Notes: generated from the letters alone by a model not told the origin. 64,000 nucleotides of DNA from Macropodus opercularis (GCA_030770545.1 CM061109.1:19080001-19144000); one strand, 5' to 3'; positions 13,335 to 24,639 are shown, counted from the stretch's first letter. Numbers and translations are program-made.

Positions 13335-15464
13335 ATGGTAAGAATCCTCATCCCCAAACCGCCTGAGATGGAAATGAAAGCCGCCGCGTTTTAAAAGGCC
13401 AAACACCATCAAGCCGCTACGTTTGTTAGGCTCAGTTCTCGTTAGCAGCTTAGCTAAAGCGGCGTTAGCCGTGTGTAACGTCCACTGACAAGGTCAAGCA
13501 GGTAAAAAGGAAGAAACTCTGACAACGACCGGCACAGATCATGGTATTAATCATCCACTAAAGCTGCTGCGGGAGGAAACAAGCGATCTTTTACTTATGC
13601 AAAGCTTCCACGCGCAGCAGCTAATTTGTCCGTTATTTAACACACGTTTATGTTACGTGCGTTCCTTTACCGCAGTAGTTTAAACTTATATTTGAACTGA
13701 TCTACTGTCGCCTTTACCGACGAGCTCATTCAAATTAGTTATATAAACCACATTAATTAAGATTAAAGTCCGTGCAGCGTGTAATACTTGTTTTTGTGGC
13801 TAATCTTCTTAATTTCACACAGAGAAAACCTGATGATGTACTGTCGCTTGTGTTTGAGTGTTTAGGCCTTGCAGGACTATTTCAGCTTAATGTCAGTGCT
13901 TCTGCACCAGAGGCACCTAAAGCTGTAGGATACATGTAGTAAAAGCTACAGTTTCACTTTAAATGCACATGTGCTAAAGTTGAGCGGGTTAAGCCTTTGT
14001 AAGAATCTAATGTGCAGGTTTTCTGCAAACATTATAATTTCTGTAGTGTAAATCGTTTGAAACACTGCAGGGCAAAAACAGTGTGTGCAGCTGAAAAGCT
14101 ACTAAATGTGACTGTGAGCAAACTGTTTAGTTCATCTTCTCCTGCTTTGAGTCACAAAGTGAAGAAGCAGCTTCTGGAAACCTGGACGAAGTGGCCGTAT
14201 GTGATAGTAGAAGCCTGTCGGTCGGTTCTGCAGCGGTTTAATGTTTGTGTGTGACCAAGTCCCTGAAAATGCCCAGATACGTTGAGGTTCTCAGCGAAGC
14301 GGCCTCGTCCTTCTTGTCAGGGTTGGAGTAACTCCACCTCTTCTGCCCAGTTAACTGGGATTCTCTCCAACTCCCATCACCTCCCCCCCAGACAACCTTC
14401 AGCCAAGGTCACGGCTCCATCTGCTGTCCTACCCCCTCGTCCTGAGTCAGTCGTGAAACATTAGACACAATGATTAAAAGTTGACAGTAAGGGAGAGTTG
14501 AAAAAGTCTTTAAATAACCAGCTTCACAAGCTGATTGTGTGACGCAGATTCTCCATCCTGCTCGACTTTGTAACTAGTTGGACACAGATTCTGATTAATC
14601 ATTGTTGTATTTAAACCAAACCTGTCTAAGTACATGTTAAAATAATAATGCTCATTCTATTGATTAATAATAAACTAAGGTTTATTCAGATGGGTTTTGC
14701 TATCAATATTGTCAATTACAAGTGCCCTTAAAGTTAAAGAAATTTGGACCTGGGTTGATCTCTTAATCTCCTTAGCAGCAGACCTTCACCCTGCCCACAC
14801 CAGACTAAAGAGTGTTAGACGTCTATTGGAAGTAATTGTTGGGCAGAGCCTTTATTTCATCAGTGCTTAAATGTTGCAAACCCAGCTAAAAGTTTGTCCA
14901 ACTCAGTTCTCCCTCTAGTGGTTCTGTCCCGTTGTTACAGCAGGTCTCTAAGCTTATTTTATTTTGACATTCTTTGCTCATTTCCTGTTTTGTGTAGGCC
15001 TTCAGAAAATTCCTCCCCCTGTTTGATCGGGTGCTGGTCGAGCGCTTCACAGCAGACACGGTAACGAAGGGGGGCATCATGCTGCCGGAGAAGTCTCAAG
15101 GCAAAGTGCTGCAGGCCACGGTGGTGGCGGTAGGACCCGGCTCTGTCAACCAGGTAACGTTCAGCCCGCTGTTAGTGCACGTTTACCGCCCAGCGATGGT
15201 CTTTAATTTTCTGCCTCTTTCTTTTTTTTTTCCAACAGAAAGGGAGCGTGCTGCCGGTCAGCGTGAAGGTCGGAGAGAAAGTACTTCTACCAGAGTACGG
15301 TGGCACTAAAGTCGTACTGGACGACAAGGTTTGTTTTTCGTCCTATTCATTTCAGAGCTAAATAACTTGTTTTATTGCTTTTGTTGCTTCAGTCTCTCCT
15401 TCCTCTCCTTCAGGATTACTTCTTGTTCCGGGATGGAGATATCCTCGGCAAATACGTCGAATGA
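13335..15464 (+). CDS. hspe1: 10 kDa heat shock protein, mitochondrial (Hsp10 co-chaperonin), 4 coding exons
   Basis: Hsp10 is the heptameric lid that closes the Hsp60 folding chamber in the mitochondrial matrix. Coding exons: 13335-13337, 14998-15153, 15239-15328, 15414-15464; 300 nt, 99 residues. Exon 1 provides only the ATG, followed directly by a gtaaga donor, and exon 2 opens with AFRKFLPLFDRVLVER, so the protein starts MAFRKF as in other fish. The mobile loop that contacts Hsp60 is clear (TVTKGGIMLPEKSQGK, about residues 22-37), then KVLQATVVAVGPGS, the beta-barrel KVGEKVLLPEYGGTKVVLDDKDYFLFRDGDILGKYVE and stop. The acidic residues of the roof loop seen in mammals are replaced by VNQKGSVLP. 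An AATAAA poly(A) signal lies at 15564-15569. The one-codon first exon would be missed by an ORF scan; start-site confidence rests on the family N-terminus. Confidence 0.95.
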
Positions 15465-16562
15465 GTCTTCATTGTATGTTTCTAGAAGAAATTAAGTCTC
15501 ATTACGTAATTTTTTTCTATGTTTTTCCAAATGTAAATAATTCTAATCACATTTTGTTACAGTAATAAAGGTGAACCATTGTCTGACTAATTTCGTCTGT
15601 ACACGATTAAAACATTCTGATGTCAAGGTTGTTTCTCCGCCATTCGACTCCTTCTTCGTCTTGTTTCCTCAGCGTTGGGGAAAACTTATAAACATTTACT
15701 CAAATCCACAATTATTTATACAAAATTATTGTAATGTAGCTTTTTACTCTGCTGCTGCTGACAACGTGATGCAGGTTCCAAAAGACAAACTTGATTGAAG
15801 TTGCATTATTAGGAGTAGATGATGTAGAAAGGCAGATCTTTAAAGCGTGTAATAAAAGAGACACCAAGTGAAGACTGAGACTGGTTTAGGGCTAAAGTGT
15901 GAATTCATTGATCTTGAGTTGGTAATAAAGTAGTTTCTGTAAACTTCATTTAATCTAAATGCTGTAGTGCTGCACTACTGGAGCCAGACAGCAGGAGGAG
16001 ACAGAGACCGCACACGACGCAGTATTTCCCATCTGTCCAGCATCTGCCTCCCAGTTGGATGTGTCCATGACTTGATGTGTTAATTAGCGTGTTGTGGGTT
16101 TTAATCAGATTTATGTCCGTCACTTTTCTCATAATATCACACAACGTAATACTACAGACACAACCATGATCAGCGTTAAGCCACCGAACACCTTCTCAAC
16201 GCCAGAGAGAATGTTCTAAAATACATAAAGGCAGCAGTGAAACTCAGGTCAGATTGTCTGAGTTATGCTTTTCCGTGAGTTGAGCTGATGAGGGACAGGA
16301 AGGAAGGCGATGGTTCTCCAGCCACATCTTTGTGTGCTGTTTGCCATCTCAGGTAGCAGCTAATTCATCTGTCCTGATGTACGAATGCTTTCATGCTTCT
16401 GTGTCTGTCACCTTCACGTCACATTAGGTCCGTAGGAAGGTTTAAGCTCACAGGACATCAAGGTTTTGTTAACTTAGTAAGGGCCAACAAGGCAACTCAG
16501 TCCAGGCCAGAGGAGCGTTTGCCTTCAGGTCCGTTATGAAATTTATCTCTGCATTACTCCAA

Positions 16563-16832
16563 CATTCATCTTCTACCGCTTCTTCCCCTCAGGGGTCGCT
16601 GTGCTGGAGTCTGTCCCAGCTGGCTATGGGCGAGAGGCAGGGTTCACCCTGGACAGATCGACAGTCTGTCGCAGGGCCACACATACAGACGCACAAGTCA
16701 CAGTCACGCACACAACAACACACTCACACCTACGGGCAATTTAGTTTCCAACTGACCTACCTGCATGTCTTTGGACTGTGGGAGGAAACCGGAGAAAACC
16801 CACGAGGAGAACATGCAAACTCCACACAGAAA
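16563..16832. repeat. Dispersed teleost repeat, truncated copy
   Basis: The segment from CATTCATCTTCTACCGCTTC to the CATGCAAACTCCACACAGAA end is plainly related to the copy at 19282-19600: shared GGGTCGCTGTGCTGGA, CTATGGGCG, ACGGGCAAT, GGACTGTGGGAGGAA and CCACACAGAA words in the same order. This family of words is common in teleost genomes. This copy lacks the tRNA-like end found in the other. Confidence 0.75.
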
Positions 16833-17929
16833 TATATTTATTTGGTTAATAGGTTAACGATTCATACGTGAGGTGAACTGACATGACTCTGTGCCTTAGA
16901 AGTAGGAAAGTGTGGCCAGTGTCAGACAGTGTTTTAAAGTATTACATAAACATATCTTAGAATTAACATTCATCAGTTCAGTCGCTGTTAATTTTATGAA
17001 AAATATTTGATTTGGATGAATTATTTGTTTAATTGTTGCTCTTGCTGAGCTTGTTTTGTCTCCTCACGTGTGGATTTAACATCATGTTGTTTTCTAACAC
17101 CTCTGATTGGAGGATCCCTGTGAGACTACAGCTTCACGGCGTCTTCCAGCGTCTCTGACCTCAGTAGAAGGAGAGCGAGTCATAGGAGAGTCATTAGCTG
17201 CTGGTGGATGTTTGTTTTGTGAAGTGTTGGTACAAATGCAGTCACACGGGAACTGGGTCAGTCACACGGGAAGTGACTTTCAAACGTTTCTCTTCTAATG
17301 AATCAGACAGAGGAGTAAACTTTTATGAATTCAAACAAACAGAGAAGGAGTAAACGTAAAAACAATAGAAAGCTCCCAACTTCAGTCCTCTACTCATGGG
17401 GTCTTTGTCCAACTGAATGTGTCAGCGACCTCGGGGTCAAGGCGTCCTGTCGTCTGTAGTTTTAGTTTGTGCATGTGAAAATCACCTCATCTTCACAATC
17501 TGTGTGACCTGCATGTTTCATCATCACCCAGTCAAACACATGCAGGCCTAAGCAGGACGCCAGGCAGCTCAGGTCATCTGTCACACTCTGATTATGACCC
17601 AAAGGTTAAATTTCCGTCTGTGTTAATCTGCGGTTTTTCCGGCCAGGCAGCACGTTGCTCTCTTCGACTGCAAACCCACTTAGTTGGAGGCTGAGTGGTT
17701 CAGCTGTGGACTCCACCATCTACCAAAGCGATGACAGGGCCTGAGACTCCCATGACTGGTTTCCTGTCTGCCGGGATTCCACAGAAGCACTTACTGTAGC
17801 GCAGACTGCTGGGAAATGTACTTGTGACTTTGACTGACAGGTGTCAGGTTTGCTGAATGTGGGCCTGCACAGCCACAGATCGCCGGCATGGAAGCAGTGG
17901 AGAGGAATCCAGTGGGGAGGAGGCGTGAA

Positions 17930-17939
17930 GATAAATGAG
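17930..17939 (+). promoter_or_regulatory. TATA-like core promoter box of R1
   Basis: GATAAATGAG lies 70 bp before the R1 ATG. Equivalent boxes occur before many other receptors of the array and look like a shared core promoter. Confidence 0.45.
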
Positions 17940-17999
17940 ACGCATCACAGGAAGCTGTGCTCAATAAGCTGCCAGAGCTCAGCAGCGTCTCCTCTGGTG

Positions 18000-19107
18000 A
18001 TGGAGGCGTCAGAGGAAGCTGGACTCTGCTTTCCTCAGCTCCTCAACGCCTCCTGCATCAAGACAAAGCGTCCTCACTATGAAGCTTTCATGATTTACAT
18101 TGTGTTGGTCTCCATGTCTCTGCTCACTGCGTTCCTCAACCTGCTCGTCATCGTCTCCATCTCACACTTCAAGTATTCAAATGTTTCATATTCATCTTTT
18201 AGAGCTGTACGGTTTTTGTAGCTCAGTTTATTGAATCTGTTTTTGTCTAAACAATAACTTTATGTTGCTGCTCATTCTTTTCCTCTGCAGGCAGCTCCAC
18301 ACCTCCACCAACCTCCTCCTTCTCTCTCTGGCCGTCTCTGACTTCTTCGTCGGCCTCCTCTTGTTCTTTCAGGTGGTGCTGATAGACGGATGCTGGTTCC
18401 TGGGTGACGTCATGTGTTCTCTGTATCAGTATCTAGACTATGTTGTCACCTCCACCTCAGTGGGAAACATGGTTCTCATCTCCATCGACCGCTACGTGGC
18501 CGTGTGTCATCCTCTGCATTACTCCATGACAGTCACACAGACCAGAGTGAAGGTGTGTGTCTGTCTGTGTTGGATCTGCTCTGTGATCTTCCAGAGTCTG
18601 GTTCTGGTGGATGTTCTGCAACAACCAGGCAGGTTCAGCTCCTGCGTTGGTGAATGTGTCATCGTCGTTAACCACGTAGCTGGAGTAGCAGACGTCATTT
18701 TCTCCTTCGTGGCTCCCATCACCGTCATCGTCGTTCTGTACGTCAGAGTGTTTGTTGTAGCTGTGACTCAGGCTCGAGCTCTGAGGTCTCACGTCGCAGC
18801 CGTTTCCCTCCGACGTTCAGTGAAGGTCACAGCTGTGAAGTCTGAGCTGAAAGCAGCCCGGACGCTGGGTGTGGTCATCGCTGTGTTTCTCATGTGTCTC
18901 TGTCCGTATTACTGTGTGGCTCTGACAGGTCAGGACAACCTGATGAACGCCTCGTCTGCTGCGTTTGTCATCTGTCTGTACTACTTCAATGCCTGTTTGA
19001 ATCCTGTCATTTACAGCTTCTTTTACCCCTGGTTTAGAAAGTCCATTAAACTCATTCTCACTCTTAAGGTGCTGCAGCCTGAGTCCTGTGAGACCAACAT
19101 GCTGTAG
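18000..19107 (+). CDS. R1: trace amine-associated receptor, class III, TAAR13c-like (two exons)
   Basis: TAARs are rhodopsin-class GPCRs; except TAAR1 they are olfactory receptors for amines on the cilia of sensory neurons. Exons 18000-18172 and 18291-19107, 329 residues. The intron splits Lys58 (AA|G). Landmarks: N-glycosylation site Asn16, TM1 to residue 57, Asp75 (2.50), Cys100 (3.25), Asp107 (3.32), DRY 124-126, Trp152 (4.50), ECL2 Cys176 and Cys180, Asp192 (5.42), Pro200 (5.50), Leu261 in place of Trp6.48, Pro263 (6.50), NPxxY 295-299. The TAAR fingerprint NSxxNPxxYxxxYxWF is present with one change (Ala292 for Ser). With both Asp3.32 and Asp5.42 it resembles receptors for diamines; that is inference. 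The ATG is chosen over upstream in-frame ones because all homologs align from MEA(S)EE. An AATAAA is at 19250-19255. Confidence 0.93.
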
Positions 19108-19281
19108 ACAGACGCTCTAAATGTGTTTGGATTTAGCAACAAAGAGGACGTTCTGAAGGAAGGAAGCTCTGCTTTGACCATCTGATCTAAAATCAAAGCA
19201 GGGCCAACTCTGACTGTAACTCTATGATGGTTGGAGTAAATATGGAAATAATAAAGTGTTATAAACTGATCTGTTAAGGAT

Positions 19282-19600
19282 CATTCATCTTCTACCGCTT
19301 CTTCCCGTAGGGGTCGCTGTGCTGGACCTGTCCCAGCTGTCTATGGGCGGGAGGCCTGGACAGGTCGCCAGTCTGCCACACACAGACGCACAACCAGTCA
19401 CGCACACACTCACACCAACGGGCAATGTAGAGTTTCCAGTCAGCCTCGCTGCATGTGTGTGGACTGTGGGAGGAAGCCGGAGACCCCGGAGAGAACCCAC
19501 GCAGACTCCACACAGAAAGGCCCCCGGTCGCCTCCGGGAATCGAACCCGGGACCTTCTCGCTGTGAGGTGACAGTGCTAATCACACCACTACGCTGCCCC
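19282..19600 (-). repeat. tRNA-derived SINE-like repeat, longer copy
   Basis: Read on the - strand, the element begins with a tRNA-like head: GCAGCGTAGTGGTGTGATTAGC near 19598-19577, then a perfect pol III B box GGTTCGATTCC (plus-strand 19537-19547). The rest matches the truncated copy at 16563-16832. A tRNA-like head with a B box supports a SINE origin. I do not assign a family name. Confidence 0.65.
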
Positions 19601-19888
19601 CTATTAATAAAATAAGTTTCATGATCAGATGATGTTGGAGTGTGTCTGGTCATGTGACGTTGTTGATTGAGACAGATGACACTGAGGACATGACGAAGGT
19701 CTCAGCTGGATTTGAGGCCGTTGTGTTTCAGATACGAGTCATGTGCCTCCTGGAGACTCTTCCCTCCGGAGGCTTTCTGACCATGAACACGTGACACACC
19801 AGCAGCTGGATGTAAGTCAGACCAGAGTCGGTCCCAATGACGTCTCTCTGGAGAAGGGAAACGGTGACTGAGCCAAAGGGAAGCTGGA

Positions 19889-19900
19889 GATAAATCAGCT
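19889..19900 (+). promoter_or_regulatory. TATA-like core promoter box of R2
   Basis: GATAAATCAGCT, 59 bp upstream of the R2 ATG; same word before R3, R4, R9, R10 and R11. Confidence 0.5.
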
Positions 19901-19947
19901 GTGACAGAAGCGTTGGTCTGAGGAGCTCAGCGGCGTCTCCTCTGGTG

Positions 19948-21091
19948 ATGGAGGCGTCAGAGGAAGCTGGACTCTGCTTTCCTTCGCTCCTCAACGCCTC
20001 CTGCGTGAAGCCGAAGCGTCCTCACTATGAGACCACGCTGACCTACACGATGCTGGTCTCCATCTCCCTGCTGACGGCGTCGCTCAACCTGCTCGTCATC
20101 GTCTCCATCTCACACCTCAAGTATCCAAATTGTTCTTCAAATTAGATATAATTTAAAGTAGCTGCAGCAGATTGTAAGAGAAATAGTGACTGTCTGATAG
20201 AAACGGTGACGGTAATGATGATCAGCTTTTCACAACAGCATGTTGCTGCTCGTCCGTTTCCTCTGCAGGCAGCTCCACACCTCCACCAACCTCCTCCTTC
20301 TCTCTCTGGCCGTCTCTGACTTCCTCGTGGGGCCTCTCCTGCTCTTTCAGATGTTGCTGATAGACGGATGCTGGTTCCTCGGTGACCTCATGTGTTCTCT
20401 GTATCAGTATCTTGCTGCCACTGTCACCTCTGCCTCAGTGGGAACCATGGTTCTCATCTCCATCGACCGCTACGTGGCCGTGTGTCATCCTCTGCATTAC
20501 CCCTCTGAGATCACACAAACACGGGTTCAAGCCTGTGTCAGTTTGAGTTGGATCTGCTCTGCTGTCTTTCAAAGTCTGATTTTAAAAGACAACCTGCAAC
20601 AACCAGGCAGGTTCAGCTCCTGCGTTGGTGAATGTGTCATCGTCGTTAACCACGTAGCTGGAGTAGCAGACGTCATTTTCTCCTTCGTGGCTCCCATCAC
20701 CGTCATCGTCGTTCTGTACGTCAGGGTGTTTGTTGTAGCTGTGACTCAGGCTCGAGCTCTGAGGTCTCACGTCGCAGCCGTTTCCCTCCGACGTTCAGTG
20801 AAGGTCACAGCTGTGAAGTCTGAGCTGAAAGCAGCCCGGACGCTGGGTGTGGTCATCGCTGTGTTTCTCATGTGTCTCTGTCCGTATTACTGTGTGGCTC
20901 TGTCCAGCCAGAATAACTCAATGAACGCCTCGTCTGCATCTTATAACTTCGTCGTGTGCTTGTTCTGTTTTAACTCCTGTCTCAACCCGGTGATTTACGC
21001 CTTCTTTTACCCCTGGTTCAGAAAATCTGTCAAACTCATCGTTACACTGAAGATACTGGAGCCTGACTCCTGTCAGACCAACGTGCTCTAA
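19948..21091 (+). CDS. R2: trace amine-associated receptor, class III (two exons)
   Basis: Exons 19948-20120 and 20269-21091, 331 residues. Position 3.32 is Ala107, so the classical amine anchor is missing, while Asp192 (5.42) is kept. The segment from ICL2 to ECL2 (SEITQTRVQACVSLSWICSAVFQSL) is shared with R6, whereas TM5-TM6 is the same block as in R1, R3, R4 and R6, so the gene is a mosaic. ECL3 is two residues longer than in R1 (SSQNNSMNASSASYNF). TM7 reads NSCLNPVIYAFFYPWF, a perfect TAAR fingerprint. AATAAA at 21263-21268. The sequence after its stop is repeated after R3. Confidence 0.93.
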
Positions 21092-21690
21092 GGACTCCCT
21101 GAGTTTGGCCACATCACCGTAGACGTGTTAAGAAGTAAAGGTCGACTCTCACTGTGGCCTCATGTCGACTCTGTTTCATCAGCTCACTGACGCTGTGTAA
21201 GAATCACCAACCAGGGTTGTTCATCAAACATGTTGGATGTTTGTACTGCTCTTAGTTCTTGCAATAAATCTGCTTTTCCCAGCACAGACCCAGTGTGTAC
21301 GTCTGTCTTCAGCCTGCGCGGAGTCGAGCTGAACGTGGTTCTAATTGAAAAATCGAATTGTTGTTGTAACACGATCTGACATCACTATCACGAAAAGACT
21401 CGCTGTCATCAGCGCTGAAATCGTCCTGCAAGACAATTCAACAGTCAAACGTAAACGCTGAACAAAGCTAAGTGCTAGTTTCCCCCATGGGCCCAAGGGA
21501 ACAGCTGGTAGACGCTCAGTCAGACACGCAGGTGAATAACACACACACAACATGACTCGATTACTCTGCCGCGAGAAAAAATGGCATCAGAGGGAGGAGA
21601 AGCAACGACTGAGAAGGGAGGACGGAGATAAATCACATGTGTGACGGTTGGTTGGAGCAGAGAGCTGCCAGAGCTCAGGTCTCTCTGGTG
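21092..21690. other. R2-R3 spacer, first copy of a duplicated spacer
   Basis: It matches 22866-23464 with no difference that I noticed. It has AATAAA at 21263-21268 and the GATAAATCA box at 21627-21635, so each copy carries one 3' end and one promoter. Confidence 0.75.
21627..21635 (+). promoter_or_regulatory. TATA-like core promoter box of R3
   Basis: GATAAATCA, 64 bp before the R3 ATG; the duplicate is at 23401-23409 before R4. Confidence 0.5.
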
Positions 21691-22865
21691 ATGGAGGAAG
21701 CTGGACTCTGCTTTCCTCGGCTCCTCAACGCCTCCTGCGTGAGGCCGAAGCGTCCTGACTATGAGACCACGCTGACCTACGTCCTGGTGGTCTCCATCGC
21801 TCTGCTGACTGCGTTTCTCAACCTGCTGGTCATCGTCTCCATCTCACACCTCAAGTATCCAAACATTTATTCATTTAATGAAAATGGTTGGTAGCAAAAC
21901 CTTTACTGGCAAAGCAACCATGTGATCGTAACTGGGGTTGGTTGGTTTATGACCCACTATGTATTTTTATGTTTCAGTTTGCTCTGTTTGTTTTAACATG
22001 AATGTTTAACAGCATGTTGCTGCTCGTCCGTTTCCTCTGCAGGCAGCTCCACACCTCCACCAACCTCCTCCTTCTCTCTCTGGCCGTCTCTGACTTCTTT
22101 GAGGGCCTGATGTTGTTCTTTCAGATGTTGCTGATAGACGGATGCTGGTTCCTCGGTGACCTCATGTGTTCTCTGTATCAGTATCTTGCTGCCACTGTCA
22201 CCTCTGCCTCAGTGGGAACCATGGTTCTCATCTCCATCGACCGCTACGTGGCCGTGTGTCATCCTCTGCATTACCCCTCTGAGATCACACTACAGAGGGT
22301 GAAGGTGTGTGACTGTCTGTGTTGGATCTGCTCTGTGATCTTCCAGAGTCTGGTTCTGATGGACAACCTGCAACAATCGGGCAGGTTCAGCTCCTGCGTT
22401 GGTGAATGTGTCATCGTCGTTAACCACGTAGCTGGAGTAGCAGACGTCATTTTCTCCTTCGTGGCTCCCATCACCGTCATCGTCGTTCTGTACGTCAGAG
22501 TGTTTGTTGTAGCTGTGACTCAGGCTCGAGCTCTGAGGTCTCACGTCGCAGCCGTTTCCCTCCGACGTTCAGTGAAGGTCACAGCTGTGAAGTCTGAGCT
22601 GAAAGCAGCCCGGACGCTGGGTGTGGTCATCGCTGTGTTTCTCATGTGTCTCTGTCCGTATTACTGTGTGGCTCTGTCCAGCCAGAATAACTCAATGAAC
22701 GCCTCGTCTGCATCTTATAACTTCGTCGTGTGCTTGTTCTGTTTTAACTCCTGTCTCAACCCGGTGATTTACGCCTTCTTTTACCCCTGGTTCAGAAAAT
22801 CTGTCAAACTCATCGTTACACTGAAGATACTGGAGCCTGACTCCTGTCAGACCAACGTGCTCTAA
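21691..22865 (+). CDS. R3: trace amine-associated receptor, class III, with Glu at 2.53 (two exons)
   Basis: Exons 21691-21854 and 22043-22865, 328 residues; intron 188 bp. The N-terminus is three residues shorter than in R1 (MEEAGLCFPRLLNASC). Position 3.32 is Ala104 and 5.42 is Asp189. TM2 reads SDFFEGLMLFFQ: Glu75 stands at 2.53, where nearly all others have Val and a few Met or Ile. An acidic residue three past Asp2.50 may face the ligand cavity and could replace Asp3.32 as an amine partner; this is inference. In-frame ATG at 21637 exists, but homologs begin at MEEAG. AATAAA at 23037-23042. Confidence 0.93.
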
Positions 22866-23464
22866 GGACTCCCTGAGTTTGGCCACATCACCGTAGACGT
22901 GTTAAGAAGTAAAGGTCGACTCTCACTGTGGCCTCATGTCGACTCTGTTTCATCAGCTCACTGACGCTGTGTAAGAATCACCAACCAGGGTTGTTCATCA
23001 AACATGTTGGATGTTTGTACTGCTCTTAGTTCTTGCAATAAATCTGCTTTTCCCAGCACAGACCCAGTGTGTACGTCTGTCTTCAGCCTGCGCGGAGTCG
23101 AGCTGAACGTGGTTCTAATTGAAAAATCGAATTGTTGTTGTAACACGATCTGACATCACTATCACGAAAAGACTCGCTGTCATCAGCGCTGAAATCGTCC
23201 TGCAAGACAATTCAACAGTCAAACGTAAACGCTGAACAAAGCTAAGTGCTAGTTTCCCCCATGGGCCCAAGGGAACAGCTGGTAGACGCTCAGTCAGACA
23301 CGCAGGTGAATAACACACACACAACATGACTCGATTACTCTGCCGCGAGAAAAAATGGCATCAGAGGGAGGAGAAGCAACGACTGAGAAGGGAGGACGGA
23401 GATAAATCACATGTGTGACGGTTGGTTGGAGCAGAGAGCTGCCAGAGCTCAGGTCTCTCTGGTG
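22866..23464. other. R3-R4 spacer, second copy
   Basis: Duplicate of 21092-21690, with AATAAA at 23037-23042 and the R4 promoter box at 23401-23409. No other feature seen. Confidence 0.75.
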
Positions 23465-24639
23465 ATGGAGGAAGCTGGACTCTGCTTTCCTCGGCTCCTC
23501 AACGCCTCCTGCGTGAGGCCGAAGCGTCCTGACTATGAGACCACGCTGACCTACGTCCTGGTGGTCTCCATCGCTCTGCTGACTGCGTTTCTCAACCTGC
23601 TGGTCATCGTCTCCATCTCACACCTCAAGTATCCAAACATTTATTCATTTAATGAAAATGGTTGGTAGCAAAACCTTTACTGGCAAAGCAACCATGTGAT
23701 CGTAACTGGGGTTGGTTGGTTTATGACCCACTATGTATTTTTATGTTTCAGTTTGCTCTGTTTGTTTTAACATGAATGTTTAACAGCATGTTGCTGCTCG
23801 TCCGTTTCCTCTGCAGGCAGCTCCACACCTCCACCAACCTCCTCCTTCTCTCTCTGGCCGTCTCTGACTTCTTTGAGGGCCTGATGTTGCTCTTTCAGAT
23901 GGTGCTGATAGACGGATGCTGGTTCCTCGGTGACCTCATGTGTTCTCTGTATCAGTATCTTGCTGCCACTGTCACCTCTGCCTCAGTGGGAACCATGGTT
24001 CTCATCTCCATCGACCGCTACGTGGCCGTGTGTCATCCTCTGCATTACCCCTCTGAGATCACACTACAGAGGGTGAAGGTGTGTGACTGTCTGTGTTGGA
24101 TCTGCTCTGTGATCTTCCAGAGTCTGGTTCTGATGGACAACCTGCAACAATCGGGCAGGTTCAGCTCCTGCGTTGGTGAATGTGTCATCGTCGTTAACCA
24201 CGTAGCTGGAGTAGCAGACGTCATTTTCTCCTTCGTGGCTCCCATCACCGTCATCGTCGTTCTGTACGTCAGAGTGTTTGTTGTAGCTGTGACTCAGGCT
24301 CGAGCTCTGAGGTCTCACGTCGCAGCCGTTTCCCTCCGACGTTCAGTGAAGGTCACAGCTGTGAAGTCTGAGCTGAAAGCAGCCCGGACGCTGGGTGTGG
24401 TCATCGCTGTGTTTCTCATGTGTCTCTGTCCGTATTACTGTGTGGCTCTGTCCAGCCAGAATAACTCAATGAACGCCTCGTCTGCATCTTATAACTTCGT
24501 CGTGTGCTTGTTCTGTTTTAACTCCTGTCTCAACCCGGTGATTTACGCCTTCTTTTACCCCTGGTTCAGAAAATCTGTCAAACTCATCGTTACACTGAAG
24601 ATACTGGAGCCTGACTCCTGTCAGACCAACGTGCTCTAA
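23465..24639 (+). CDS. R4: trace amine-associated receptor, class III, near-identical duplicate of R3
   Basis: Exons 23465-23628 and 23817-24639, 328 residues. It differs from R3 at two residues, both in TM2 (LMLLFQMV against LMLFFQML), caused by two base changes. Glu75 at 2.53, Ala104 at 3.32 and Asp189 at 5.42 are kept. It is either a very recent duplicate or one kept alike by conversion; an assembly artefact is the main alternative, although the two TM2 differences and the diverged right flank argue against a simple one. Confidence 0.92.

Larger units (their letters stand above)
15465..17999. other. Spacer between hspe1 and the TAAR array
   Basis: It begins with the hspe1 3' UTR and includes the dispersed repeat at 16563-16832. 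Short open frames here have no recognisable protein character. The gene MOB4, which follows HSPE1 in mammals, is not visible before the TAAR array begins, so this spacer holds or borders a synteny change. Confidence 0.5.
19108..19947. other. R1-R2 spacer
   Basis: It contains the R1 3' end with AATAAA (19250-19255), the SINE-like repeat at 19282-19600 and the R2 promoter box at 19889-19900. Nothing else is recognised. Confidence 0.5.
21092..24639 (+). repeat. 1774-bp tandem duplication carrying R3 and R4
   Basis: Unit 1 (21092-22865) and unit 2 (22866-24639) have every exon, intron and spacer landmark offset by exactly 1774 bp. The only differences I found are two bases in TM2. After R4 the 3' flank diverges within about 20 bases of the stop, marking the right end of the duplication. 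The left end reaches back into R2 exon 2, whose last part and 3' flank equal those of R3. Confidence 0.85.

Noticed and set aside
17107..17298. 63-codon frame before R1
   Set aside because: No receptor or other protein character; probably chance.
18457..18792. Antisense open frames (MRPQSSSLSHSYNKHSDVQNDDDGDG type) repeated under most receptors
   Set aside because: They are the reverse strand of the conserved TM4-ICL3 coding block; they recur only because the sense sequence does.
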